From positions 1 through 19,916 of the forward strand of contig CAAFUL010000088.1 of NCBI GenBank assembly GCA_900766185.1: DNA of 19,916 nucleotides, given 5' to 3'. Positions 1 to 6,313 of the stretch are shown piece after piece. Each line of letters begins with the position of its first letter. The stretch's first letter is position 1. This DNA comes from an uncultured Johnsonella sp. Its GTDB lineage: Bacteria; Bacillota; Clostridia; Lachnospirales; Lachnospiraceae. Position numbers and translations under genes: made by a program. Under the pieces are notes generated by a model. That model did no database searches. It saw nothing but the letters and a program-made list of their open reading frames with translations, and had not been told where the DNA came from.

Positions 1-2
1 AA

Positions 3-152
3 AACGACCTTATTTATCAGCATTATTACCATTCAAAGAAAGAACTCTATACAGCAATCGAAGAATTTGCGTATGTTCAATATAACCATGTTCGTCCGCA
101 TTCTTATAATAATTACAAAACGCCCTATGAGGCAAGCTATGGGGTTGTATAA
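3..152 (+). CDS. IS3-family transposase, C-terminal end (partial)
   Basis: The frame is open from the window edge to a TAA at 150-152 and gives 49 residues. It shows the characteristic end of the IS3 OrfB integrase core: YHYHSKKELY, then AYVQYNHVRPH, then the closing TPYEASYG. This C-terminal block follows the catalytic Glu of the DDE domain and contains the NxxRPH motif typical of rve_3 transposases, which cut and join element ends. The catalytic residues themselves lie upstream of the window, so activity cannot be assessed. The stop codon sits inside a hairpin at 138-160. Confidence 0.85.
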   Translation, partial: NDLIYQHYYHSKKELYTAIEEFAYVQYNHVRPHSYNNYKTPYEASYGVV

Positions 153-160
153 ACCCCATA
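138..160 (+). terminator. Hairpin over the IS3 transposase stop codon
   Basis: TATGGGGTT at 138-146 pairs perfectly with AACCCCATA at 152-160 around a 5-nt loop, and the transposase stop lies in the loop and 3' arm. No strong U-run follows, so it may be a transcript-end or mRNA-stability structure rather than a classical intrinsic terminator. Confidence 0.4.
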
Positions 161-321
161 GTAAAAATTAGGTTGTAATGTTACAAAAATGCTTGACCAT
201 AACATTTTTTGCTTTTCTTGTTTTAACATTCATCTTAAATACCTCTTGTGTTTTTAGATTTTACCAACTGTCGGGTCAGTAATAATCTAAATTTACTTGA
301 GGTATTCTTTTTGGTCAATTC

Positions 322-423
322 CTAAAGTATACAGGAAGCTCCTTCTACCAGTGGTCTTAGTTTATATAAATTTTTTAGTGAATCTATCTTCAAGTCAGTA
401 ATATTATCTGATTTTATAATCAT
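322..423 (-). CDS. Small ORF of unknown function (33 aa)
   Basis: A minus-strand ATG at 423 is preceded by a strong AGGAGG site, separated from it by a short spacer (AGGAGG AGCTCAT ATG region). It opens a 33-residue frame beginning MIIKSDNITDLKIDSL and ending GASCIL. It lies between the IS3 right end and the divergently oriented XRE gene at 569. It is either a genuine tiny protein or the 5' remnant of a longer gene cut when the IS arrived, since the reading frame stops about 40 bp before the element boundary. I recognise no family. The only real support is the ribosome site. Confidence 0.35.
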   Translation of the reverse strand: MIIKSDNITDLKIDSLKNLYKLRPLVEGASCIL

Positions 424-515
424 ATGAGCTCCTCCTCTTTGGCTTATCTATAATAACACTTGTATATTTTTATTTAATACTATTTGCATATAAATAATTA
501 TAACTTTATATTAAG

Positions 516-545
516 TTGTGTTTTCGTTATTTTATGTGGTATAGT
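516..545 (+). promoter_or_regulatory. Sigma-A type promoter for the XRE/ORF6N operon
   Basis: TTGTGT at 516-521 and TATAGT at 540-545 are separated by 18 bp, about 25 bp before the start codon at 569. The GGAGG ribosome site follows at 559-563. Confidence 0.5.
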
Positions 546-568
546 TGAAATAATTTTGGAGGTGCTAT

Positions 569-772
569 ATGAGTGTTTCTTATAAAAAATTATGGATTCA
601 TTTAATAGAGAAGAATATGAAAAGAACCGACCTAATCAAGCTAACAGGAATTACCTCAAATACTTTAGCAAATATGGGCAAAAACGAATATATATCTATG
701 AAAAACCTAGAAAAAATATGTAAAGCAATGAATCTGACTCCAAGTGAAATATTGGAATTTGTGGAGGATTAG
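569..772 (+). CDS. Small XRE-family (Cro/C1-type) transcriptional regulator
   Basis: This 67-residue protein is essentially one helix-turn-helix domain. Helix 1 is KKLWIHLIEKNM, the turn and recognition helix are RTDLIKLTGITSNTLANMGK, and it closes with the ICKAMNLTPSEILEF pattern typical of minimal Cro/C1 regulators. The start is supported by a GGAGG site 5-9 bp upstream and a plausible promoter. The gene ends 3 bp before the ORF6N reading frame, so the two were an operon. By analogy with such pairs it probably controls its own operon, once a restriction-modification or phage-derived locus. The protein appears intact although its downstream partners are broken. Confidence 0.85.
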   Translation: MSVSYKKLWIHLIEKNMKRTDLIKLTGITSNTLANMGKNEYISMKNLEKICKAMNLTPSEILEFVED

Positions 773-775
773 AGC

Positions 776-1668
776 ATGAAAGATGAGAATACTTTAATAC
801 CTATAGATGAAACAAGCATTACAAATCTGATCTATACCATTCGTGGGAAACAGGTGATGCTTGATAGTGACTTGGCGGCCTTGTACCAAGTTGAAACGAA
901 ATATTTAAATAGACAGCGAAGCAGAAATTCTGACAGATTTCCAGAGGATTTTTGTTTTCAATTGACGAAAGAAGAATATGATTTTTTGAGGTGCCAAAAT
1001 GTCACCTCAAAAAATGAAGAAGGTTCAGGCGGTAGAAGATATATGCCATATATGTTTACTGAACAATGAATTGCGATGCTTTCCGCAGTTCTTAAAAGTG
1101 ATGTCGCAACGAAAGTAAGCGTAAATATAATGAGAGCTTTCGTTGAGATGAGGAAATTCGTTCTTTCCAATAGAGAAATGTTTGCTCGCCTTGATAGAGT
1201 AGGGCTAAAACAGCTGGAAACAGACAAGAAACTCGAAGAAGTATTCAATTATATTGCGAGCAATACAGAGGTAAAACAAAAGATTTTTTTGATGGTCAAA
1301 TCTATGATGCCTTCAGTTTTATTGTAGATCTAATTGGAAAAGCACAGAAAAAGCTAATTTTGATTGATAATTATGTGGATGTAAATACCCTTAACTTACT
1401 CTGTAAGAAAAAAACAGGTGTGGATGTACTGATTGCAACAGCGGGAAAAGGGAGATTGTCAACAAAAGATATCAATAAGTTTAATGCTCAATACCCAAAA
1501 TTAAGTGTGAAAACTACCATGGATTTTCATGATCGTTTTTTGGTTATAGATGACCAAGAAGTCTATTTGATTGGTGCATCTATAAAAGATGCCGGCAAGA
1601 AGAGTTTTGCGATAACAAAGATTGAAGATAGAAAAATAGTTCAGGATTTGATTAATAAAGTGAGGTAG
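776..1668 (+). pseudogene. ORF6N-domain protein with C-terminal PLD-like region, disrupted
   Basis: Three open segments join into one ~297-residue protein. The N-terminal ORF6N domain has the hallmark IRGKQVMLDSDLAALYQVE and later YMPYMFTEQ. That segment stops at TGA (1067-1069) where the family has Gly, so a GGA-to-TGA change is likely, and the same frame resumes with IAMLSAVLKS. Around 1283-1289 a run of seven T's sits where eight are needed to read IFFDGQIYDAFSFIVDLI, and the last segment (from about 1324) lies one frame over. That segment carries IDNYVD, then HDRFLVID and VYLIGAS, the pattern of the PLD-like tail found in ORF6N proteins. Such proteins are DNA-binding phage antirepressor or host-defence accessory factors. 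Two lesions argue for a dead gene, although the T tract could in principle be phase-variable. Confidence 0.85.
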
Positions 1669-1680
1669 GAGGTAGTAATA

Positions 1681-1791
1681 ATTAAAGACAATATCACATA
1701 TAACAAGAGTGTGAAACCGAACAGTAGGGAAATAGAAGTTTTAAAAAACACTTTTCCGCAGTATTTTGATGAAGACGGAAATTTTTATTAG
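1681..1791 (+). pseudogene. N-terminal remnant of a probable type III DNA methyltransferase (Mod)
   Basis: Immediately after the ORF6N stop, a GGAGG site at 1668-1672 leads into a 36-codon frame reading KDNITYNKSVKPNSREIEVL and then LKNTFPQYFDEDGNFY. This resembles the N-terminus of clostridial adenine-specific (type III Mod) methyltransferases, which begin with a similar KPNERE...FP.CFD pattern. The first in-frame codon after the ribosome site is ATT rather than ATG, and the frame ends in TAG exactly at the IS5 boundary. After the far end of the IS (2666) no continuation of the methyltransferase can be read, so the rest is deleted or was already lost. The family assignment rests on this short stretch only. 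Confidence 0.5.
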
Positions 1792-2665
1792 GGTGCGTCT
1801 TAAAACTTAAAATTGCACAATACTTTATTTTTTTGTTGAAATATAAAAAACAAAGTATTGGAGATTACAGTCATGGGACAAAACGCTATGAAATGTCAGA
1901 TGAACAAAGGGAACAAATTAAGGGTTTATTTTCAAAATCCCAAACCGATCGTCCGCCTACAGATAACAGGCTGATGCTTAATGCTTTGTTTGGCTTGCAA
2001 GAAGCGGTTCTGCATGGCGTGATTTACCTGAATGCTTCGGTTATTGGAAAACAGTATACAGTCGTTTTTGTAAATGGCGTGATGATGACACGCTGTTTAA
2101 CATATTCCATACTCTGAATGCTGAGGCTGATTATGAAAATCTCAGCATTGACTCTACGAGTGTCAAAGCCCGTCAGCATAGTGCAGGTGCTAAAAAGGGG
2201 CTGTAAATTACGAAGTAAATCAACATATCGGAAGAAGTCGTGAGGGTAATACAACCAAAATTCATGCTATAGTTGACGGTTTGGGTAATCCCATATATTT
2301 TGCACTGACTGCCTGAAACGAACATGATTGTGTTTTGAATCTATTGTCACAAGTTGACATTGAAGGCAGTAATATCCTTGCTGACAAAGCATATGTAAGT
2401 TTAAAAATCAGGGAATATATTACATTCCCAAAAGCTTCTTATACTATTCCACCAAAATCAAATGCAAAAGAACAGTGGAAATACGATAAATGGTTTCATA
2501 TAGAACACCATTTGATAGAATGTTTTTTTCAATAAGATAAAACATTTCCGTAAGTTGGCAACAAGGTATGATAAGTTGGCAACATCTTTTCTTGCCTTTA
2601 TTTACTGTGCAGCAATATTTATTTTGTGCAAATAGTATAGTCTGTTATAGTTTTAAGACACACCC
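1791..2665 (+). mobile_element. Degenerate IS5-family (IS427-like) insertion sequence
   Basis: The ends are GGGTGCGTCTTAAAACT at 1791 and, as its inverted partner, AGTTTTAAGACACACCC finishing at 2665, matching at 16 of 17 positions. A TA dinucleotide flanks each side (1789-1790 and 2666-2667), the short target duplication usual for this group. The element is 875 bp, a normal length, and carries a single transposase frame that is now broken. It interrupts or abuts the methyltransferase remnant and sits only 16 bp upstream of the first repeated RNA unit. Confidence 0.85.
1833..2635 (+). pseudogene. IS5-family transposase, multiply frameshifted
   Basis: Reading across frames restores an IS427-type transposase. 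It begins RYEMSDEQREQIKGL, with a lost T near 1989 where LFWLARSGSAWRDLPE should run on. It then gives DYENLSIDSTSVKARQHSAG with the first catalytic Asp. A shift near 2200 leads to NQHIGRSREG and then TTKIHAIVDGLGNP with the second Asp. A TGA near 2317 replaces a Gly codon. The frame continues through ILADKAY and SYTIPPKSN to HLIECFFQ with the catalytic Glu. A last shift near 2533 is followed by KIKHFRKLATRYDKLATSFL and the stop at 2633-2635. At least three frameshifts and one nonsense codon make it inactive, though IS5 relatives elsewhere could act on its ends. Confidence 0.88.
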
Positions 2666-2681
2666 TAGTAAAAGCTAAAAT

Positions 2682-2758
2682 ACAACTAAAAGTATACATA
2701 AAATACAACTAAAAGTACTATTTTTAGACTTACTATTTCTATAAATATATGTTAGTAT
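2682..2758 (+). promoter_or_regulatory. Promoter A with paired 13-bp direct repeats
   Basis: ACAACTAAAAGTA occurs at 2682-2694 and again at 2705-2717, a centre spacing of 23 bp or about two helical turns. Twelve bp further on is TTACTA (2730-2735), then 17 bp, then TAGTAT (2753-2758). Paired direct repeats about 22 bp apart upstream of a weak -35 are the geometry bound by LytTR-type response regulators such as AgrA. The regulator identity is inference; the repeats are directly visible. Confidence 0.6.
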
Positions 2759-2764
2759 ATAGGC

Positions 2765-2921
2765 AGGAAATAAAACATAGAAATTGTTTTATAAGACCGC
2801 AGCTAGAATATGTAACTACTAAAAATCATCAGTTTTACCATAAAAAAGCACATCTTGAAATTTCTAATATATTTCTTTGTGAAAGCTATAGTACGCCAGT
2901 CAAGCATACTATAGCTTTTTT
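2765..2921 (+). ncRNA. Candidate small RNA, copy A
   Basis: A transcript of about 157 nt is predicted from the promoter at 2730-2758 to a strong intrinsic terminator. Its sequence is repeated without any indel at 3249-3405. A frame starting ATG at 2749 is open in both copies but has no ribosome site. The differences between copies are nearly all transitions and many change amino acids, so a structured RNA is more likely than a peptide. A hairpin AAAACA/TGTTTT can form near the 5' end. Transcription start and size are predictions only. Confidence 0.5.
2882..2921 (+). terminator. Intrinsic terminator of small RNA copy A
   Basis: AAAGCTATAGTA (2882-2893) pairs perfectly with TACTATAGCTTT (2907-2918) around a 13-nt loop, and T's run from 2916 to 2921. 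Confidence 0.85.
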
Positions 2922-2938
2922 CATACAAGTAGATAATA

Positions 2939-3110
2939 ACTAAGGGCTATTAATGATAACTGTATTTATCGGACAGCCCCTGCGATTTGCCTGCTATATA
3001 CAACACATCAAGGTATTAATGATATTTGCATTTATAGTGAAATTAACATCAACTACATACCCGCCCTCATATCATCAAGGTATTAATGATACTTGTATTC
3101 ATAGACAGCC
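2939..3110 (+). repeat. Three CRISPR-like spaced repeats (66-67 bp period)
   Basis: TATTAATGATA recurs at 2948, 3014 and 3081. Copies 2 and 3 share a 32-nt block (3006-3037 and 3073-3104) beginning CATCAAGGTATTAATGATA and differing only at three C/T positions. Copy 1 is more diverged but shares ...TGTATTTAT and GACAGCC with copy 3. The 32-35 nt stretches between are unlike one another. The spacing mimics an old CRISPR array, but with three copies and no cas genes it may equally be a set of protein-binding sites. Confidence 0.5.
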
Positions 3111-3166
3111 TGATTTTATTTAGTCTGAGTAGTTGATTGTTTATAATAAAACTCAAAACACAAAAA

Positions 3167-3242
3167 ACAACTAAAAGTACTACAAAAAACAACTAAAAGT
3201 ACTATTTTCAGACTTACTATTTCTATAAATATATGTTAGTAT
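3167..3242 (+). promoter_or_regulatory. Promoter B with paired 13-bp direct repeats
   Basis: ACAACTAAAAGTA lies at 3167-3179 and 3189-3201 (22 bp apart). It is followed at the same 12-bp distance by TTACTA (3214-3219), a 17-bp spacer and TAGTAT (3237-3242). The core promoter is identical to that of copy A. The sequence between the two 13-mers has diverged while the 13-mers have not, which suggests they are the functional part. Confidence 0.6.
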
Positions 3243-3248
3243 ATAGGC

Positions 3249-3405
3249 AGGAAATAAAACATAGAAATTGTTTTATAAGACCGCAGCCGGAATATGTAAC
3301 TACTAAAAACCGTCAGTTTTATTATAAAAAAGCATATCTTGAAAATTCTAATATATTTCTTTATGGGAGCTATGGTATGCCGCTCGGGCATATTATAGCT
3401 CTTTT
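3249..3405 (+). ncRNA. Candidate small RNA, copy B
   Basis: This is the second copy of the unit at 2765-2921, with exactly 154 bp between the -35 box and the terminator stem in both, so no indels. Differences cluster in the 3' half and are nearly all A/G or C/T changes. The terminator keeps pairing despite changes in its arms. This supports an RNA product under structural constraint. No target can be named from the sequence. Confidence 0.5.
3368..3405 (+). terminator. Intrinsic terminator of small RNA copy B
   Basis: AGCTATGGTATGCC (3368-3381) pairs with GGCATATTATAGCT (3387-3400) through two G-U wobbles around a 5-nt loop, followed by CTTTTG. Compared with copy A the arms differ but the stem is preserved and longer. 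Confidence 0.8.
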
Positions 3406-3873
3406 GCTTTAGGCAAATACCTACCAAAAAGCCATACGATTTTCAACGATAGGTATCTATATTATCTTTTTTATAGAAATTGGAAATATGTAAGTCTCTT
3501 TTTTATGGATACGATAAGTGACTTTATTACTTTTTTTGAGTATCTGGAAATAAGAAAGCCTTTTTTATAGATATAAGAGCCTGCTTTGCTATTCGTTTTG
3601 GAGTAGATAAGTATATTTTTAACAAATTATTTAATACATCTTTTTAGATATGGGGTGGAAAACATAATTAATCCTAAGTGTGGAGCAGCGGAAAATAAAA
3701 GGCCGATATTGTTAGACTATACTAAGCATGATATTATTAATACATAAGTTAGTGCTTGCATATATTAAAAGCGGGCGGAGCCTATGTTACTTATATTTTC
3801 CGCTCTTTTTGCAGCAATTGTAAAGTCCATTGCTATTCTCCAAACATGAGACAAAAGATAAGGGAAGAGAAAA
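3406..3873. other. Gene-free stretch with phased T-tracts
   Basis: No supported coding frame. A C followed by six or seven T's occurs at 3466, 3498, 3530 and 3560, a 30-32 bp period that corresponds to about three helical turns and would bend the DNA. Around 3770-3815 an AGCGG...CCGCTCTTTTT arrangement could be a weak long-loop terminator before the lipoprotein gene. Confidence 0.5.
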
Positions 3874-4746
3874 ATGAAATCATTAAAAACAGTTCCGGTA
3901 TATATTTTCTTATTTATTATACTTTGCATATCAGGTTGTGTTAAAAAAAGCGAGCAAATCTACGGCTTAACTATAGATGACAGCTGGTATGAGTCCGTCA
4001 CGATAGAAGAAGTAGTCCTGTCTTTGGAAAAGCTGAGAGTAAAGCCTACAGTAAGGGTGGTGATGTCGGCGGATACCAAGCCGAGGGAGTATGCGGACTT
4101 ATTTGAAAAGCTACACAAAGTCGCCTATATTATGGCTGAGCCGGTTGACTCTTATGAGATGAATTTATACAAGGATGTAGAAAGTTATAAGAAAAGATTT
4201 GAAGAGTCTAAAAAGTATCTGGGAGAATATGTGGATATATGGGAGATAGGAAATGAGGTAAATGGACTTGACTGGATCAAGGAGGATAGTGAATTTATAG
4301 TAGAAAAAATAAAGGCGGCATACGAAGCGGTAGAAGGTGATAAAGCGAAGGTTGCGATAACATTTTACTATGAAAATCCTGAATATAACAAAGATATGTT
4401 CGAGTGGATAAGGATGTATGTTCCTAAGGATCTAATGGAAAATACAGACTATAGCCTGATCAGTTATTATGAAGATGATAATGAGGGCTATGAGCCTGAT
4501 TGGAAGGAGGTATTTGCAGAGTTTGAAAAACTTTTTCCAAATGCCAAGATTGGTATAGGGGAGTGTGGAAATACGGCAAGTACTGCGGATGATGAGAGTA
4601 AGATAAGCATGATCGACAAGTATTATAAAATGCCCAAATACACAGACAACTATATAGGCGGCTACTTTTGGTGGAACTATGTTAAAGACTGTATAGGAGA
4701 GGGAAAAGATAGAGTATACAAGGCAATTTATAATAACTTTAGGTGA
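3874..4746 (+). CDS. Lipoprotein with glycoside-hydrolase-like (clan GH-A type) barrel
   Basis: The 290-residue product starts with a lipoprotein signal: basic start, hydrophobic residues 8-19 and lipobox CISGC with the lipidated Cys at 22. It should be anchored outside the membrane. The rest alternates strands and helices like a TIM barrel. WEIGNEVNG (123-131) resembles the Asn-Glu acid/base end of strand 4 in clan GH-A, GIGECGN (227-233) places Glu230 where the nucleophile of strand 7 lies, and YFWWNY (264-269) matches the aromatic strand 8. A role in cleaving an extracellular or wall glycan is inferred; no specific GH family or substrate can be named. The ATG at 3874 has AGGGAAGAG upstream; an overlapping earlier frame is not coding. 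It is monocistronic as far as can be seen. Confidence 0.7.
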   Translation: MKSLKTVPVYIFLFIILCISGCVKKSEQIYGLTIDDSWYESVTIEEVVLSLEKLRVKPTVRVVMSADTKPREYADLFEKLHKVAYIMAEPVDSYEMNLYKDVESYKKRFEESKKYLGEYVDIWEIGNEVNGLDWIKEDSEFIVEKIKAAYEAVEGDKAKVAITFYYENPEYNKDMFEWIRMYVPKDLMENTDYSLISYYEDDNEGYEPDWKEVFAEFEKLFPNAKIGIGECGNTASTADDESKISMIDKYYKMPKYTDNYIGGYFWWNYVKDCIGEGKDRVYKAIYNNFR

Positions 4747-4833
4747 TTGGAATCAATAAGTTGTAAACTAAATAAGAGTATGATAATGCTTTATATAACG
4801 GTATTAAAATTATTTACAAGCTTTGTTTGATTG

Positions 4834-5008
4834 TGATCTGTCTTAAAACTTAAAATTGTAAAATACTCTGTTTATTGAATCTGTAAGTTATTTATGAAAA
4901 TTTTAGTGTATGTTATACCGGTATTAAATTATTATAACACAGATTGCATTTATTAAAAGTTCGGCAATATTGATTTTATACAGTCGGTTGCAGTTTTAAG
5001 ATCTGTTC
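4834..5008. mobile_element. MITE-like relic of the IS5-family element
   Basis: The left end GATCTGTCTTAAAACTTAAA matches the interior side of the IS5 left end at 1791, continuing through AAATTG and an AATACT...TTTATTGAA block. The right end, GCAATATTGATTTTAT then CAGTTTTAAGATCTG, matches the IS5 right end near 2612-2660. The ends are inverted relative to each other, but only about 175 bp lie between them, with no transposase. It is a non-autonomous deletion derivative or decayed remnant. A short repeat (CGGTATTAAA...) at 4801 and inside it at 4919 hints at further rearrangement. Confidence 0.65.
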
Positions 5009-5029
5009 AGGGGAATATAAAAATTATAC

Positions 5030-5057
5030 TTGATTTTTCTTTGCAAAGATGTATAAT
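5030..5057 (+). promoter_or_regulatory. Promoter of the amino acid ABC importer operon
   Basis: TTGATT (5030-5035), a 16-bp spacer and a perfect TATAAT (5052-5057) lie 21 bp beyond the MITE-like relic. The predicted 5' leader is about 50 nt and contains the two ATGCATAAT copies. Confidence 0.6.
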
Positions 5058-5078
5058 TATAACAAGATTACAACTTTT

Positions 5079-5098
5079 ATGCATAATAAATGCATAAT
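5079..5098 (+). repeat. Two ATGCATAAT copies one helical turn apart
   Basis: ATGCATAAT occurs at 5079-5087 and 5090-5098, an 11-bp period, between the predicted start of transcription and the AAGGAGGAG ribosome site. The position suits a repressor operator or a leader-RNA element, but I cannot name a factor. Confidence 0.4.
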
Positions 5099-5114
5099 TA
5101 TAAGGAGGAGTATT

Positions 5115-5969
5115 ATGAAGAAAAATATTATATCAGCTATTGTACTAAGTTCCATGCTTTTATTGGCAGCTTGTTCGGGTTCAAGTAATGAGTCTGCAAC
5201 TCAGGCGGCAGATGCAGGAGCGGTAAGCTCAGAGGCTGCGGCAGATCAAACTACGGCAGCAGGTGAAAGTGCAGGAAGTGCAGCGGCAGGTGAGCTTAAA
5301 CTTGTGGAGGCAGGAAAACTTATAGTTTCAACCAATGCGGAGTTTCCTCCATACGAGTATTACGATGCCAATGAGATCGTGGGCATAGATGTAGAAATAG
5401 CCAAGGCAATAGCCGACAAGATGGGTTTGGAGCTTGAAGTAAAGGACGGAGCTTTTGATGCCATAATAGCGGAAGTTGTATCAGGTAAGGCTGATGTCGG
5501 TATAGCAGGTATGACCGCAACAGATGAGCGTAAGCAAAATGTTGATTTCAGCGATTCATATGCTACCGGTACACAGGTTATCATAGTAAAAGAAGGTTCC
5601 GAGATAAAGTCAGCGGCAGATTTGGAAGGAAAGAGTATAGGAGTTCAGCTTGGAACTACCGGAGATATAATGGCAACAGATGTAAAGGATTCCAAGGTAG
5701 AGCAATACAACAAGGGAATGGATGCAGTTCAGGCACTTTCTCAGGGGAAAATAGATGCGGTTATTATAGATAATGAACCTGCAAAGTTTTATGAAAAGGA
5801 AGTAAGCGGGCTTAAGATACTTGATGAGGCATTTGCAGTTGAAGAATATGCAATAGCTCTTAAAAAGGGCAATACCGAACTTCAGACCAAGATCAACGAA
5901 ACACTTAAGGAACTTAAGGCAGAGGGTAAGATAGACGAAATTATAGCAAAATACATTAAGGCTGAATAA
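5115..5969 (+). CDS. Polar amino acid ABC transporter, substrate-binding lipoprotein
   Basis: The start chosen is the ATG at 5115, not the longer frame from 5049, because AAGGAGGAG sits 7 bp before it and a lipoprotein signal begins there. The mature 284-residue precursor has a hydrophobic segment and lipobox LAAC with Cys20. A Ser/Ala/Glu-rich linker (21-58) leads to a family 3 (SBP_bac_3) domain with TNAEFPPYEY, GIDVEIAKAIADKMGL, DVGIAGMTATDERK and the VDFSDSYATGTQVIIV hinge block. It captures an amino acid outside the cell for the permease and ATPase encoded downstream. Cystine/glutamine/lysine-type substrates are all possible; the sequence does not decide. Expression is likely higher than that of the next genes because a strong hairpin follows its stop. 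Confidence 0.93.
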   Translation: MKKNIISAIVLSSMLLLAACSGSSNESATQAADAGAVSSEAAADQTTAAGESAGSAAAGELKLVEAGKLIVSTNAEFPPYEYYDANEIVGIDVEIAKAIADKMGLELEVKDGAFDAIIAEVVSGKADVGIAGMTATDERKQNVDFSDSYATGTQVIIVKEGSEIKSAADLEGKSIGVQLGTTGDIMATDVKDSKVEQYNKGMDAVQALSQGKIDAVIIDNEPAKFYEKEVSGLKILDEAFAVEEYAIALKKGNTELQTKINETLKELKAEGKIDEIIAKYIKAE

Positions 5970-5982
5970 GTTATTAAGTAAA

Positions 5983-6020
5983 TGGGGTTGTGGCATACAC
6001 TAAGATATGCCGCAGCTCCA
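5983..6020 (+). terminator. Intercistronic hairpin after the binding-protein gene
   Basis: GTGGCATA and TATGCCGC form an 8-bp stem around an 8-nt loop, extended outward by GGGG/CTCC pairing. No U-run follows. Such hairpins typically stabilise or partly separate the abundant binding-protein message from the permease message. Confidence 0.5.
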
Positions 6021-6106
6021 TAACTATGTAACTGAAAAATAACTCTGCTTTGTTGTGTAAGGCTGTTAAGCACTTGACTTATAGCAAAGAGCACTTTAAG
6101 CTATTC

Positions 6107-6305
6107 GGTACTTGAAGACTAATTAAAGAAACAGGTATCTGAAAAAAGATGAAAGCTCCGATCACTTATATAAATGATACGGAATTTATTAGTAAGGCAA
6201 GGTACTTAAAGATTAGTCGGCGGAGTATGCTCCGGCTCGTATCTGAAAAAACGCTGAAGGCTCCGATTATATATATAAATATTGCAGAAGTTATTAATAA
6301 AGAAA
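6107..6305 (+). repeat. Diverged tandem duplication of the permease leader
   Basis: Two units, 6107-6200 and 6201-6305, each run GGTACTT.AAGA, then TATCTGAAAAAA, then GCTCCGAT.A.TATATAAAT, then GAA.TTATTA.TAA and AAGG. The second contains an extra stretch with a CGGAG-TATG-CTCCG hairpin near 6219-6236. Only the second ends in a usable ribosome site and start. Confidence 0.75.
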
Positions 6306-6313
6306 GGAAAATT

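Larger units (their letters stand above)
1..283 (+). mobile_element. Right end of an IS3-family (IS150-like) insertion sequence
   Basis: The C-terminus of an integrase-type transposase runs to 152, and about 130 bp later lies a terminal inverted-repeat candidate at 258-282. Read outside-in on the minus strand it begins TTACTGACCCGACAGTTGG, which resembles the TGTACTGACCC ends of the IS150 branch of IS3. The left part of the element lies outside the window, so length, integrity and target duplication cannot be judged. The exact outer boundary (about 282-284) is an estimate from the repeat. Confidence 0.75.

Noticed and set aside
2749..2943. 64-residue frame inside RNA copy A (and its counterpart in copy B)
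   Set aside because: Open in both copies, but without a ribosome site, with many amino-acid-changing differences, and running through the terminator stem.
2939..3110. Calling the spaced repeats a CRISPR array outright
   Set aside because: Only three copies, one strongly diverged, and no cas genes; reported as a repeat instead.
5049..5114. Longer start for the binding protein
   Set aside because: It would put 22 polar and basic residues ahead of the lipoprotein signal and overlaps the -10 box; the ATG at 5115 has the ribosome site.
5610..5996. 128-residue minus-strand frame under the binding-protein gene
   Set aside because: Antisense shadow of a well-conserved family domain, with no ribosome site considered convincing.
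6149..6313. 55-residue N-terminal extension of the permease
   Set aside because: It is the duplicated leader sequence and the family starts at MWWQNF with its own ribosome site.
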